DNA of 64,000 nt from Mycobacterium sp. SMC-8 (GCF_025263565.1 NZ_CP079865.1:4774001-4838000), one strand, 5' to 3'; counted from the stretch's first letter, positions 9,085 to 17,305 are shown. Numbers and translations: made by a program. Notes: generated from the sequence alone by a model not told the origin.

Positions 9085-9237
9085 TGGCGCTCCCCCCAGC
9101 ACTCATATCCCATTCGTTTGCTGATTGGCTTGAGCGTACGCGTGCCGCGTCATGATCACCTGCATTTGGTGGCACCGTCACAGGGAATCGTGTCCTGGGC
9201 CGTTCAGTCACCGAGGAGTAACCGCTCATCGCCTTCG

Positions 9238-9258
9238 GCAAACGTGAATTTCGTTTGC
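9238..9258. promoter_or_regulatory. inverted repeat GCAAACG-N7-CGTTTGC (possible operator)
   Basis: GCAAACG at 9238-9244 and CGTTTGC at 9252-9258 are a perfect 7-bp dyad around TGAATTT. The 11-mer TTCGTTTGCTG that covers the right arm (9250-9260) recurs as a direct repeat at 9113-9123, close to the start of the PE-PPE hydrolase at 9084. The arms are too AT-rich and the gap too long for a good terminator. Two related sites about 140 bases apart suggest a dimeric repressor such as a TetR-family protein, but no regulator gene lies in the island. Confidence 0.4.
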
Positions 9259-9279
9259 TGGCTACCGGAACGGTGCGCG

Positions 9280-9945
9280 CTACCGTACCCGGTCTGCGAC
9301 GAAGTTCGCCGCCTCCTCGACCATGCCGTTATCGACATAGGAGAAGTGCGCCGGCAGGTTGAATCCACGCGAGCAGAATGGATCGTCAAGGCTGCACAGG
9401 TCGATCGACTTCGGCCCGTAGGCGCCGCTCATGGCGGGCAACGGACCGCCACCTCGGATGTCGCGCAACGGATTTCCGAAGACGGCCACGGCGGCGACAT
9501 GGTCGGCGACGTGCGGCGGCATCGGCGTGGGGGTGAACCGGCCCAGCGGCCGCGGGTCGACGGTGATCAAATCGATGACGCCGGCGCCCTGCGACATGCC
9601 GCCCAGCACCAGCTTGGTATCGGGGCAGTTGGCGGCCATCCACTGCACCCGGCCGGACGCGTCTGCTGCCCCGAGCGGCGCCGATTCATCGAAGTCGAAA
9701 CCGGCCGGATAGTTCACCGCATATGCGCCCACCGACTTGCCGCCGACCTTGGGCCGCAACGCATTGACGAAGGCGTCGCCGACCCAGCCGAGACCGGGCT
9801 CGGCGCCGGTTCCTCGTGCGAAGATCACCTCGATGTCCGGACACGGGTCCGCCGCCGCGGTCGGCGCCGCGACCCCGGTCTGCCATAACCCGGCCGAAAC
9901 CGCGACTGCCGCACCGACACTGCCGAGAACGCGCCTCACCTGCAT
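9280..9945 (-). CDS. secreted cutinase-family esterase
   Basis: This cutinase-family serine esterase has 221 residues. A signal peptide covers about the first 32 (Arg-Arg, Ala/Val core, AAADP cleavage zone). The catalytic elbow is GMSQG with Ser118, the acid is Asp187/188 in CSLDDPFC, and the base is His200 (PAHFSY). Cys35/Cys107 and Cys184/Cys191 match the two disulfides usual in the family. Mycobacterial cutinase-like proteins act as esterases, lipases or phospholipases at the surface. The ATG at 9945 is followed by a clean signal sequence. It sits between the BVMO and the PE-PPE hydrolase, all on the minus strand. Confidence 0.9.
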   Translation of the reverse strand: MQVRRVLGSVGAAVAVSAGLWQTGVAAPTAAADPCPDIEVIFARGTGAEPGLGWVGDAFVNALRPKVGGKSVGAYAVNYPAGFDFDESAPLGAADASGRVQWMAANCPDTKLVLGGMSQGAGVIDLITVDPRPLGRFTPTPMPPHVADHVAAVAVFGNPLRDIRGGGPLPAMSGAYGPKSIDLCSLDDPFCSRGFNLPAHFSYVDNGMVEEAANFVADRVR

Positions 9946-10004
9946 GTGTCCATGCTGTCACATCGCTGTGAGTGCACCGGCCGAACCACCTCTGAGCAGC
10001 GCGT

Positions 10005-11489
10005 TCAGGCGAAGGTGTAGTCGGTGAACGGGAAGTTGTCGTTCTCGCGGTTGGTCTGGTTGGTCGACGCGGGACGAACCAGCGTCTCCCCACTCGGGCT
10101 GAAGTAGTAGGAGCGCGAGCGTGAGCAGTCGCCCCGCCGGAACACCGTCTTGCCCAACAGCTTCGACATCCGCTCGCTGAACCGGGTGGTGGCGTCCTCG
10201 GTCACCTCGAACGTCGTCGCGTCGCGCCGCTTCAGCTCACCGAAGAGCCGATCCATGTGGCGCATCTGGTATTCCATGGTGTTGAAGTAGGACAACCCGC
10301 TGGTGGCGTAGGGTCCGGCCAGGCTCAGGAAGTTCGGAAAGGCCGGTACCGTGACGCCCTGGTAGGTCTTGAAGCCGTTGTCGCGCCACCATTTTCCGAG
10401 ATTGCGGGCATCACGGCCGATCACCTCGATCGCCGGGATGTTCGCCTCCCAGATATCGAACCCGGTACAGAGCACCAAGGTGTCGATCTCGTTCTTGGTG
10501 CCGTCACAGGCCACGATGCCGTCGGATTCCACCCGCTCGATTCCGGAGGTCTGCAGGTGCACGTGCGGCTTGGCCAACGTGCGGTAGTAGGAGTTCGAGT
10601 ACGTCGGCCGCTTGCATCCGAAGTCGTAATCCGGCGTCAGCTTGGTGCGTAGCTCCTTGTCCCGGATCGACACGAACCGCAGGGCCTGCGAGAGATAGGA
10701 GGCGCCGACGTTGAGCTGGCGGAAGTACTTGTAGTTCAGCACCGACAGGATCATCATCACTTCGAGATTCGCGTCGGTGGTGAACCGGAAGGCGCGCTGC
10801 AGCAGCGGAATCCGGGTGAACAGCCGGCGCACCAACGGCGGGATCGGGAAGTCGAACTTGGGCACCACATGGATCGGCGTGCGTTGGTACACGGTGAGCT
10901 CGGCGGCCGACTTGGACAGCTCGGGGATCAGCTGGACGGCGGTGGCGCCGGTACCGATCAGTCCGATGCGCTCACCGGCGGGGGAGTAGTCGTCATCCCA
11001 GTCCATGCTGTGCACGATGCGGCCCGCGAAGTCCTCGATACCGGGGATGTCGGGGGTGCGGGGCTGCGACAGGTAACCGGTGGCGGTGATCAGGAATCGC
11101 GACGTCAGCGTCTCGCCGTTCGACAGCGTCACCTGCCACTGCTTGGCGTCCTCGTCCCAGCGCGCGCCGTCGACGGGGCTGTTGAACCGCATGTGCCGGC
11201 GCACGTCGTACTTGTCGGCAACATGCTCGGCGTAGGCCTTGAGCTCACTTCCGGGAGCGTAGAGCCGGGACCACTTCGGATTGGGCTCGAACCAGTACGA
11301 ATAGGTCGCCGACGGGATGTCGACAGCCAGCCCCGGATAGTGGTTGACGTGCCATGTTCCCCCCAGATCGTCCTCACGGTCGACGATCAGGATGTTGTCG
11401 TAACCCATTTTCCTGAGCTGGATCGCGGCGCCCATGCCGCCGAATCCAGCTCCTACGACGATCGCGTCGTATTGCGCATCCATGGCCAT
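10005..11489 (-). CDS. Baeyer-Villiger flavin monooxygenase (paralogue)
   Basis: Starting at ATG 11489 (GAGGT about 8 bases upstream) the product has 494 residues, exactly the length of the BVMO at 4083, and long stretches are nearly identical by eye. It has the FAD motif GAGFGG, the BVMO fingerprint FAGRIVHSMDWD and the second Rossmann GTGATA. The third glycine of that motif is Ala here, where the paralogue has GTGSTG. It has no export signal. It follows a PE-PPE hydrolase (11650-12903) on the same strand after 160 bases that include a hairpin, repeating the hydrolase-BVMO order at 1745-5567. The substrate is unknown. Confidence 0.9.
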   Translation of the reverse strand: MAMDAQYDAIVVGAGFGGMGAAIQLRKMGYDNILIVDREDDLGGTWHVNHYPGLAVDIPSATYSYWFEPNPKWSRLYAPGSELKAYAEHVADKYDVRRHMRFNSPVDGARWDEDAKQWQVTLSNGETLTSRFLITATGYLSQPRTPDIPGIEDFAGRIVHSMDWDDDYSPAGERIGLIGTGATAVQLIPELSKSAAELTVYQRTPIHVVPKFDFPIPPLVRRLFTRIPLLQRAFRFTTDANLEVMMILSVLNYKYFRQLNVGASYLSQALRFVSIRDKELRTKLTPDYDFGCKRPTYSNSYYRTLAKPHVHLQTSGIERVESDGIVACDGTKNEIDTLVLCTGFDIWEANIPAIEVIGRDARNLGKWWRDNGFKTYQGVTVPAFPNFLSLAGPYATSGLSYFNTMEYQMRHMDRLFGELKRRDATTFEVTEDATTRFSERMSKLLGKTVFRRGDCSRSRSYYFSPSGETLVRPASTNQTNRENDNFPFTDYTFA

Positions 11490-11582
11490 CAACGCTACCT
11501 CACAGCAAATCAAGCCCCCGACCAGTGGATCTTAGGCCGCCGGCGTCGGGAGCGCTTGTCGGTCGCCCTCGGCACACCACGA

Positions 11583-11604
11583 AGCCCCGGCGTGTGCCGG
11601 GGCT
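11583..11604 (-). terminator. hairpin terminator after the PE-PPE hydrolase
   Basis: AGCCCCGGC at 11583-11591 pairs perfectly with GCCGGGGCT at 11596-11604 across a 4-base loop. It lies about 45 bases past the stop of the minus-strand hydrolase at 11650 and before the BVMO start at 11489. There is no U tract, as is usual in mycobacteria. If it terminates, the BVMO needs its own promoter. Confidence 0.55.
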
Positions 11605-11649
11605 CCGGGCGGGCGTCCGAGACGTCGGCGGCCTCGAGTTTCGGGGAGG

Positions 11650-12903
11650 CTACTCCGAGGAGCCGGAGTCAGACGACCCAGAATCACCGGACGACGAATC
11701 CGCCGACGAGTCGGAGTCCGAGGAGTCTGCGGAGTCCGCGGAGTCCTCGGATTCACCGGCCTCATCGTCGTCCTTCGCGGCCTCGGCCGTCTCGGCGTCC
11801 TCGTCGGCCTCGGCCGCGGCGGCCTCGTCGTCCGTGCTCGTCTCGGTGTCGTCGTCGACGGCGCCGAGGTCCTCGACGTCGTCCTTGACACCGGTCGTGT
11901 CCTTGGCGCCATCGCTGTCCTCGACCGCCTCCACCGGCTCGGCGGCCTCGGTGACGTCCTCGGCCTCCTCGGCGGGAGTGGCGTCGACGACGTCGTCCTC
12001 GGTGACCGGCGCCGTGTTGAATGCCACGCGGGCCACGCTGGTGTCCACGACGTCGTTGCGGCTGTAGCCCTTGTCGATCTTGGCCTTCAGCTCGGCCTCT
12101 CGCGGCGCGAGGAACGGCAGCAGCTGAACCAGCGGCAACTTGGCGGTCGGCACCAGGTAGTTCGTCACCTTGCCGCCCGCGTCGTTGTACTCGACGCTGG
12201 TGATGTACTCGTCCTTGAGGTCGGCGAACATCATCGGCACGTGCACGAAGATGCCGCCGGCGATGGCGTTGGCGACCGCCAGGAAGTTCCACCACCGGTC
12301 CGGCAGGTCGGCCAGGCCGTCGTACTCCCCGGTGACCACCTTGACCTCGTACTGCGAATCCGGCGCCGGTTGGTAGGTGTAGTCGTACCGGCTGTTGTAG
12401 CGCGCCTTGTTGATCAGCTTCTGCCGGCTGGAGTCGGCGACCACGATGAAGGTGAGCTCGTCGGCCTGCGGCGCGTTGGGATCCTGCGCCAGCTGCCGCA
12501 GCACCTCGGTCACCACCAGCGAGCCGGCGGACAGACCGACGATCTTGACCTGCTCCTTGGGCAGCAGGTTGCCGTCGGCGTCCCGTTCGAGCTTGCCGAC
12601 GGCGGTGCCGATCGCCGCCTGCAGGTTGGTGATGCCGATGTTGATCGACTGACCCAGGGTGTAGGTGCTGCCCGTATAGGGCTTCGCTTCCGCGGGCCAC
12701 CCGATGCTGACCCGCTCCATCCCGTGCAGCTCGTCCTTGAGGATCTGAGCCATCACGAGATCGTGCATTGACGGTGTTGCCAGACCGCCGACGACAAGCC
12801 CTGACGGGCTGCTCGTACCCGCCGCGGCGGTGGACAGCGCCAGCGCCACCGAAGCAAAGGCGGTGCCGGCTGCTACTCCCGCCTTACGAAAGCCTTTACG
12901 CAT
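11650..12903 (-). CDS. exported PE-PPE-like serine hydrolase with acidic tail
   Basis: The product has 417 residues from ATG 12903, which is preceded by GGGGAG at good spacing; a longer upstream frame has no signal sequence. A signal peptide (MRKGFRKAG, then an Ala-rich core) covers about 29 residues. The catalytic domain runs from about 35 to 300 with elbow GLSAG (Ser125), Asp195 in GEYDGLADLP and His221. It is the most divergent of the four hydrolases. The tail from about 305 to 417 is Asp/Glu/Ser-rich and ends SSDSGSSE. It is transcribed away from the gene at 13733 across an AT-rich intergenic region. Confidence 0.78.
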   Translation of the reverse strand: MRKGFRKAGVAAGTAFASVALALSTAAAGTSSPSGLVVGGLATPSMHDLVMAQILKDELHGMERVSIGWPAEAKPYTGSTYTLGQSINIGITNLQAAIGTAVGKLERDADGNLLPKEQVKIVGLSAGSLVVTEVLRQLAQDPNAPQADELTFIVVADSSRQKLINKARYNSRYDYTYQPAPDSQYEVKVVTGEYDGLADLPDRWWNFLAVANAIAGGIFVHVPMMFADLKDEYITSVEYNDAGGKVTNYLVPTAKLPLVQLLPFLAPREAELKAKIDKGYSRNDVVDTSVARVAFNTAPVTEDDVVDATPAEEAEDVTEAAEPVEAVEDSDGAKDTTGVKDDVEDLGAVDDDTETSTDDEAAAAEADEDAETAEAAKDDDEAGESEDSADSADSSDSDSSADSSSGDSGSSDSGSSE

Positions 12904-13061
12904 GTGATCTCCCCGATGTGTAGCGATGACGTGATCCGCCGTCTCCGACGCGACAGAAGCATATTGCGCTTCCGTCAACCTTTGCGCAGCAAAATCTGCA
13001 TATTTCTAATTGACGTAGATGTAGCAAAATTGCTTTATATTGCTGTTATTCGCTGTTATGC

Positions 13062-13083
13062 ATTCTCTACAATGGTAGAGAAT
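13062..13083. promoter_or_regulatory. perfect 9-bp dyad in the AT-rich divergent region
   Basis: ATTCTCTAC at 13062-13070 and GTAGAGAAT at 13075-13083 are perfect inverted arms around AATG. The site lies inside the most AT-rich stretch, about 160 bases upstream of the minus-strand hydrolase start. The symmetry and short centre look like an operator for a dimeric regulator; a terminator is less likely because the arms are AT-rich. Confidence 0.5.
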
Positions 13084-13574
13084 CTCATATAACCGCCGCC
13101 GGCGAAAGGCCGCGTCTCACCTACGTGAGTCTAGCCAGGGGAGTGACGTGCAGATTCAGGTACTAGATGTGCCTACCTGGGCCGATCCCAGACAAAATTA
13201 CATTGACGTAAATTGATGCTGTATAGCGCGTCAATATTTGCAATCCGCTCGTAGCTGGCCACCAGCCCGCTAAAAAAATTAGTTGGTCTGTACCAACCCG
13301 ATCAGCACAAGATCGACAGTGAGCAGACCCGACGGCCCGCGACGCAACCCCGCGATGGCGGCGTGTCCATGCTGTGATAACGGGCGCGCCACCCTCGGTT
13401 CGCCTACCGGATGCGCCAACCCCGTCCGCGGCAAAGCGATCAGCAGCTGTACGCCTGGAATCGGCCGGTATGCCGCCGCAAGGGCTGCCATCCGCTTGCG
13501 ACGGCTAAAGCACCAGGTCAGGATGCGTGCGATGCGCGGCGATGGCCGTGCATGCCACACCCGTTTGCCCGTGC

Positions 13575-13586
13575 ACTTGATCAAGT
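13575..13586. promoter_or_regulatory. 12-bp palindrome ACTTGATCAAGT upstream of the hydrolase at 13733
   Basis: ACTTGATCAAGT is a perfect 12-bp palindrome. It is followed by a second dyad, TTGAC-GGGG-GTCAA, at 13637-13650, and a TACAGT -10-like hexamer lies near 13622 between them. All are within 160 bases of the TTG start at 13733, so they are reasonable operator and promoter candidates for that gene. Confidence 0.4.
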
Positions 13587-13732
13587 TTGCTACAGCGGTC
13601 GCTCCCGGCGCCCGGCTCCGGTACAGTGCTGTTCGTTTGACGGGGGTCAAGCAGATCGGCAGTCGCGACGGCCGGCTGCTGCGGGCGCCACCGGAGCACG
13701 GCTCACCCATGGTCCACGAGGAAGGCACTCTC

Positions 13733-15004
13733 TTGAATAGAGCGACGAAGGTTGCGATGACCGCGGCTGCCCTGCCGTTTGCTGCGTTCCCGCTGGCATT
13801 CGGTGGTTCGGTCGCCGCGGCAGCCCAGATCGTCCCGGGCGGTCCGGCCGCCGTGCTGCATCACGGTCCGACCCCGTGGGCGATGGACGACAACCTCGGC
13901 GGCGTTCTCTGCGAGGAACCCAAGGTCTGCAATGCGGTGAACTACCAGTGGATCCTGCCGCTCGGGACGATCGAGCTGGGGGTCACCGAAAACGTGCGAG
14001 CCCTCGATTTCGCGATCAAGAATCTGCCGTCGGACCCCGGGGCGCCCGAGGACAAGATCGTCTACGCGTTCAGCGGAGGCGCGAGGGTGGCCTCGGTGTG
14101 GCTCAAGAACCACGGCCGCGACCACGAGGGCAGTACCGCGACGCCGGCGCCGGACGATCTGTCGTTCGTCCTGATCGGTAACGGCGGGCGCAAGTACGGC
14201 GGGCTCAACGGCTGGTGGTACGGCGATGCGCTGCTCACGCCCACCGACACCGACTACGCCGTGGTCGACATCGCCCGCGAATACGACCCGATCGCCGACT
14301 TCCCGGCCAACCCGTTCAACCTGCTGGCCCTCGCCAACGCGATCGCGGCCTTCGATTACGTCCACATGGCTTACGACGAGGTCGATCTCGACGATCCCGA
14401 CAACATCGTGTGGACCGAGCGCAACACCACCTACGTCCACGTGCCGACCAAGAATCTGCCGCTGCTGCAGGGTTTCCGCGATTTCGGCCTCGGCTGGCTC
14501 GTCGAGAGCTGGGAGGAGCCGCTGCGCGCGATCATCGACCAGGCCTACGACCGCACCTGGCTGGAGGGCCGCGAGCCGCAGGGCGGGCAGCAGGCCGCAC
14601 GCGCCGCCGTCGACGCGGCGGCCACCGGCGACCGGACGGCCGACGACGCCGCTGACGAGGTCACCGACACCGCGGCCGAGGTCACCGCGGTGGGTCATGT
14701 GAACGGCGCCGGCGACACCGACGAGGACGACACCGCCGAGCGCGACTCCGGCGACCGGGACGAGGACGCCGTCGTCGACGAGACCGGCGTCAACGAGATC
14801 GGCGCCGACGAGACCGGCGCCGACGACGCCGACCCGTCGGCATCGGTAGACGAGGACACCGCCGCCGACACCGCCGCCGGGACCGAGGCCGACTCCGGGA
14901 CCGGTGAGTCCGACGACGCCGCCACCGCCCGAGACGCCGCGGATGACAGCGATTCGGGCCCGAAGGGCAGTGATTCCGGCGACGGGGGCGGCGGCGAGGC
15001 CTGA
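13733..15004 (+). CDS. exported PE-PPE-domain serine hydrolase with acidic tail
   Basis: The product has 423 residues from TTG at 13733, chosen because AGGAAGG lies about 8 bases upstream and the N-terminus NRATKVAMTAAALPF then matches that of the 1745 gene; it is a signal peptide of about 31 residues. The PE-PPE domain (about 35-280) has elbow AFSGG (Ser114, with the first Gly of GxSxG replaced by Ala), AREYDPIADFP and His211. From about 283 the chain is Ala/Asp/Glu/Thr-rich and ends SDSGDGGGGEA. It is the closest relative of the protein at 1745 but lacks that protein's second region. An SDR gene follows after 32 bases. Confidence 0.8.
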   Translation: MNRATKVAMTAAALPFAAFPLAFGGSVAAAAQIVPGGPAAVLHHGPTPWAMDDNLGGVLCEEPKVCNAVNYQWILPLGTIELGVTENVRALDFAIKNLPSDPGAPEDKIVYAFSGGARVASVWLKNHGRDHEGSTATPAPDDLSFVLIGNGGRKYGGLNGWWYGDALLTPTDTDYAVVDIAREYDPIADFPANPFNLLALANAIAAFDYVHMAYDEVDLDDPDNIVWTERNTTYVHVPTKNLPLLQGFRDFGLGWLVESWEEPLRAIIDQAYDRTWLEGREPQGGQQAARAAVDAAATGDRTADDAADEVTDTAAEVTAVGHVNGAGDTDEDDTAERDSGDRDEDAVVDETGVNEIGADETGADDADPSASVDEDTAADTAAGTEADSGTGESDDAATARDAADDSDSGPKGSDSGDGGGGEA

Positions 15005-15036
15005 GCCGGGTCCGGCGCGGCCGCTATTCTTCCCGG

Positions 15037-15894
15037 GTGGCATCCGCAGACGCAGCACGACTGTCCGGGAAAGTCGCCTTCATCACCGGCGGCGCATCAG
15101 GGATCGGTGCCGCGCTCACCGCCAAGCTCGCCGGGGCCGGCGCGCAGGTGTGGATCGCAGACCGTCAGTACCAGGCCGCGCAGAGCCTCGCACAACAGCT
15201 GCAGGGAGTCGGCGCGCCGGTGCACGCGGTCGAACTCGACGTGCGCGACCCGGCGGCGTTCGGCGCAGCGGTCGGCAGCACCGTCGACTCCGCCGGCCGC
15301 ATCGACTATCTGTTCAACAACGCCGGTATCGGCATCGGCGGCGAGGTCGACACCCTCACCCTCGACGACTGGACCGACATCATCGACGTGAACCTGCGCG
15401 GCGTGATCCACGGTGTCCAGGCTGCCTATCCGATCATGATCAAGCAGGGCAGCGGCCACATCATCAACACCGCGTCAATGGCCGGGCTGGTCACCACCTC
15501 CGCGCAAGCCGGCTACTCGGCGACCAAGCATGCCGTCGTGGCGTTGTCGAAGACCATGCGGGTGGAAGCCGCCACGCACGGCGTGCGCGTGTCGGTCCTG
15601 TGCCCCGGTGTGGTGCGGACGCCGATCCTGTCCGGCGGGGCCTACGGCCGCAACACGAGTGTCAGCCGGGAGAACCTCGTCAAGCTCGGCGAGGCGCTGC
15701 GCCCGATGGACGCCGATGTGTTCGCGGACAGGGCCCTGCGCGCCGTGCTGCGCAACGAGGCCATCATCGTGGTGCCGCGATGGTGGAAGGCGCTGTGGTA
15801 TCTGGAGCGACTGTCACCGGGGCTGTCGATGCGCACCGCCGCGGTCGCGCTCAAACGCACCCGCGAGGTGCAGTCAGCCGTACCGCCGCAGTAA
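15037..15894 (+). CDS. SDR-family oxidoreductase
   Basis: This classical short-chain dehydrogenase/reductase has 285 residues. The cofactor loop is TGGASGIG (17-24), NNAG is at 94-97, and the catalytic residues are Ser147, Tyr160 and Lys164 (YSATK). It has an extended C-terminus with a Trp-rich segment. It probably interconverts an alcohol and a ketone using NAD(P). GTG at 15037 lies 32 bases after the hydrolase stop, so co-transcription is likely. The 3' end overlaps the convergent alkB by 21 bases. With the BVMOs nearby it could supply a ketone, but that is inference. Confidence 0.88.
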   Translation: MASADAARLSGKVAFITGGASGIGAALTAKLAGAGAQVWIADRQYQAAQSLAQQLQGVGAPVHAVELDVRDPAAFGAAVGSTVDSAGRIDYLFNNAGIGIGGEVDTLTLDDWTDIIDVNLRGVIHGVQAAYPIMIKQGSGHIINTASMAGLVTTSAQAGYSATKHAVVALSKTMRVEAATHGVRVSVLCPGVVRTPILSGGAYGRNTSVSRENLVKLGEALRPMDADVFADRALRAVLRNEAIIVVPRWWKALWYLERLSPGLSMRTAAVALKRTREVQSAVPPQ

Positions 15895-17061
15895 CGCCCG
15901 TTCCTTGCGCGGACTCAGCGCCGCCAGCCGGACCTCGCCGCCGTAGTGCGCGACCACCCGCCGGTCCATCACCCGCCGCCACAACGGCGGGACGAGCGCC
16001 AGCAGCACCATCGTGGCGTAGCCGGACGGCAGTTGGGGAGCCTCGTCGGCGTGGCAGAGCGCCTGATACCGCCGATGCGGATTGGCGTGATGGTCGGAGT
16101 GGCGCTGCAGATGGAAGAGGAACACGTTGGAGATCACCGAGTTGCTGTTCCAGCTGTGCGCCGGGCGGACCTGCTGGTAGCTGCCGTCGGGACGGCGCTG
16201 CCGCCGCAGTCCGTAGTGCTCCAGGTAGTTGATCGTCTCCAGCAGGCAGAGCCCGATCACCGCCTGGCCGAGCAACCACGGTAGGACCTGCACCCCGAAC
16301 ACGGCGACCAGCACCGCGAACAGCGCCGCGGTCATCGCCCAGGAGTTCAGCGCGTCGTTGCGCAAGCTCCACGCCGACTTTCCGCGCCGGGCCAGTCGGC
16401 GCCGCTCGAGCGACCACGCCGAGCGCAGGCTGCCCAGGATGGACCGGAGCAGAAACGCATACAGGGTCTCACCGAGGCGCGAGCTGGCCGGATCCTCCGG
16501 GGTGGCGACGCGGGCGTGGTGGCCGCGGTTGTGCTCGACGAAGAAGTGCCCGTAGCCGGTCTGGGCCAGCGCCACCTTGCTGAGCCAGCGTTCCGACCGC
16601 GCCCGCTGATGGCCGAGTTCGTGGGCGATGTTGATCGCGACGCCGCCGATGCCACCGACAGTGAGCATCAGGCCGATCTTGTCGGGCAGGCTCATCGTGG
16701 CGGCTTCGGCGTTCCACAGCCAGCAGGCCAGTGCCAGGGACAGGTACTGAGCGGGCAGGTAGAGATAGGTGGCCCAGCGGTAGAAGCGGTCGTTCTCCAG
16801 ATGCGTCAGCGCGCTGTCGGGCGGATTGTCGGAGTCCGGCCCGACCAGGAAATCGAGCGCCGGTATCACCACCATCATCAACGCCGGGCCGGACCACCAG
16901 AACCCGCCCCACCCGGTCAGTGTCGCGGCGGCCCAGGACATCGGCACCAGCGTCGGAATCACCAGGCCGAGCAGCCAGACGTACCGCTTGCGGTCCCGCC
17001 AGGCTGGAGCAACCTCCGACACCAGACCTTTCCGTACCTGAGTGCGCTGCTGGATCGGCAT
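15874..17061 (-). CDS. alkB: AlkB-type alkane 1-monooxygenase
   Basis: The product is an integral membrane, non-haem di-iron hydroxylase of 395 residues. The His boxes are all present: HELGH (147-151), HNRGHH (177-182) and LQRHSDHHANP (318-328). The NYLEHYG signature (278-284) separates AlkB from fatty acid desaturases. Several hydrophobic helices precede the boxes. ATG at 17061 follows AGAGGAGG. The enzyme oxidises the terminal methyl of alkanes using electrons from rubredoxin. Mycobacterial alkB genes are often followed by rubredoxin genes, but here the next gene is a convergent SDR, so the electron donor must be encoded elsewhere. Confidence 0.92.
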   Translation of the reverse strand: MPIQQRTQVRKGLVSEVAPAWRDRKRYVWLLGLVIPTLVPMSWAAATLTGWGGFWWSGPALMMVVIPALDFLVGPDSDNPPDSALTHLENDRFYRWATYLYLPAQYLSLALACWLWNAEAATMSLPDKIGLMLTVGGIGGVAINIAHELGHQRARSERWLSKVALAQTGYGHFFVEHNRGHHARVATPEDPASSRLGETLYAFLLRSILGSLRSAWSLERRRLARRGKSAWSLRNDALNSWAMTAALFAVLVAVFGVQVLPWLLGQAVIGLCLLETINYLEHYGLRRQRRPDGSYQQVRPAHSWNSNSVISNVFLFHLQRHSDHHANPHRRYQALCHADEAPQLPSGYATMVLLALVPPLWRRVMDRRVVAHYGGEVRLAALSPRKERALLRRYG

Positions 17062-17242
17062 TGCCCGAAGATTCCTCCTCTTAGCCGACGGTCTCCTGAT
17101 CATCGCAACGGCGAGCGACGATTGGGTAACGTCGTCATACCATTGGAGCAAGCCAGGGGCAATCGTGTGAGCGAAGCAAGCCCTCGGCGCGCTGTCAGGC
17201 AGGTCCCATGATACCGATTGCTGGCCGACACACGGGGACCTC

Positions 17243-17267
17243 CGGCCACGCGCGTTTCCGGTGGCCG
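17243..17267 (-). terminator. hairpin after the vWA protein gene
   Basis: CGGCCAC (17243-17249) and GTGGCCG (17261-17267) form a perfect 7-bp stem with an 11-base loop, about 40 bases past the stop of the minus-strand gene at 17306 and well before alkB. It is plausible as a weak terminator. Confidence 0.4.
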
Positions 17268-17305
17268 CCCCGCCGCAGTGCAGCAAAGCTGCCGATCGTG
17301 GGCGT

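Larger units (their letters stand above)
12904..13732. other. AT-rich divergent intergenic region with palindromes
   Basis: About 830 bases separate two divergent hydrolase genes. The part at roughly 12956-13095 is strikingly AT-rich for this DNA, as are 13190-13245 and the A7 run at 13272-13278. Dyads seen: ATTCTCTAC-AATG-GTAGAGAAT (13062-13083), CTCAC-N4-GTGAG (13117-13130) and GTTGGT-N4-ACCAAC (13282-13297). TTGACGTA recurs at about 13010 and 13203. No convincing coding frame was found. Low GC next to accessory genes suggests silencing by the H-NS-like protein Lsr2, which is an inference. Confidence 0.6.
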
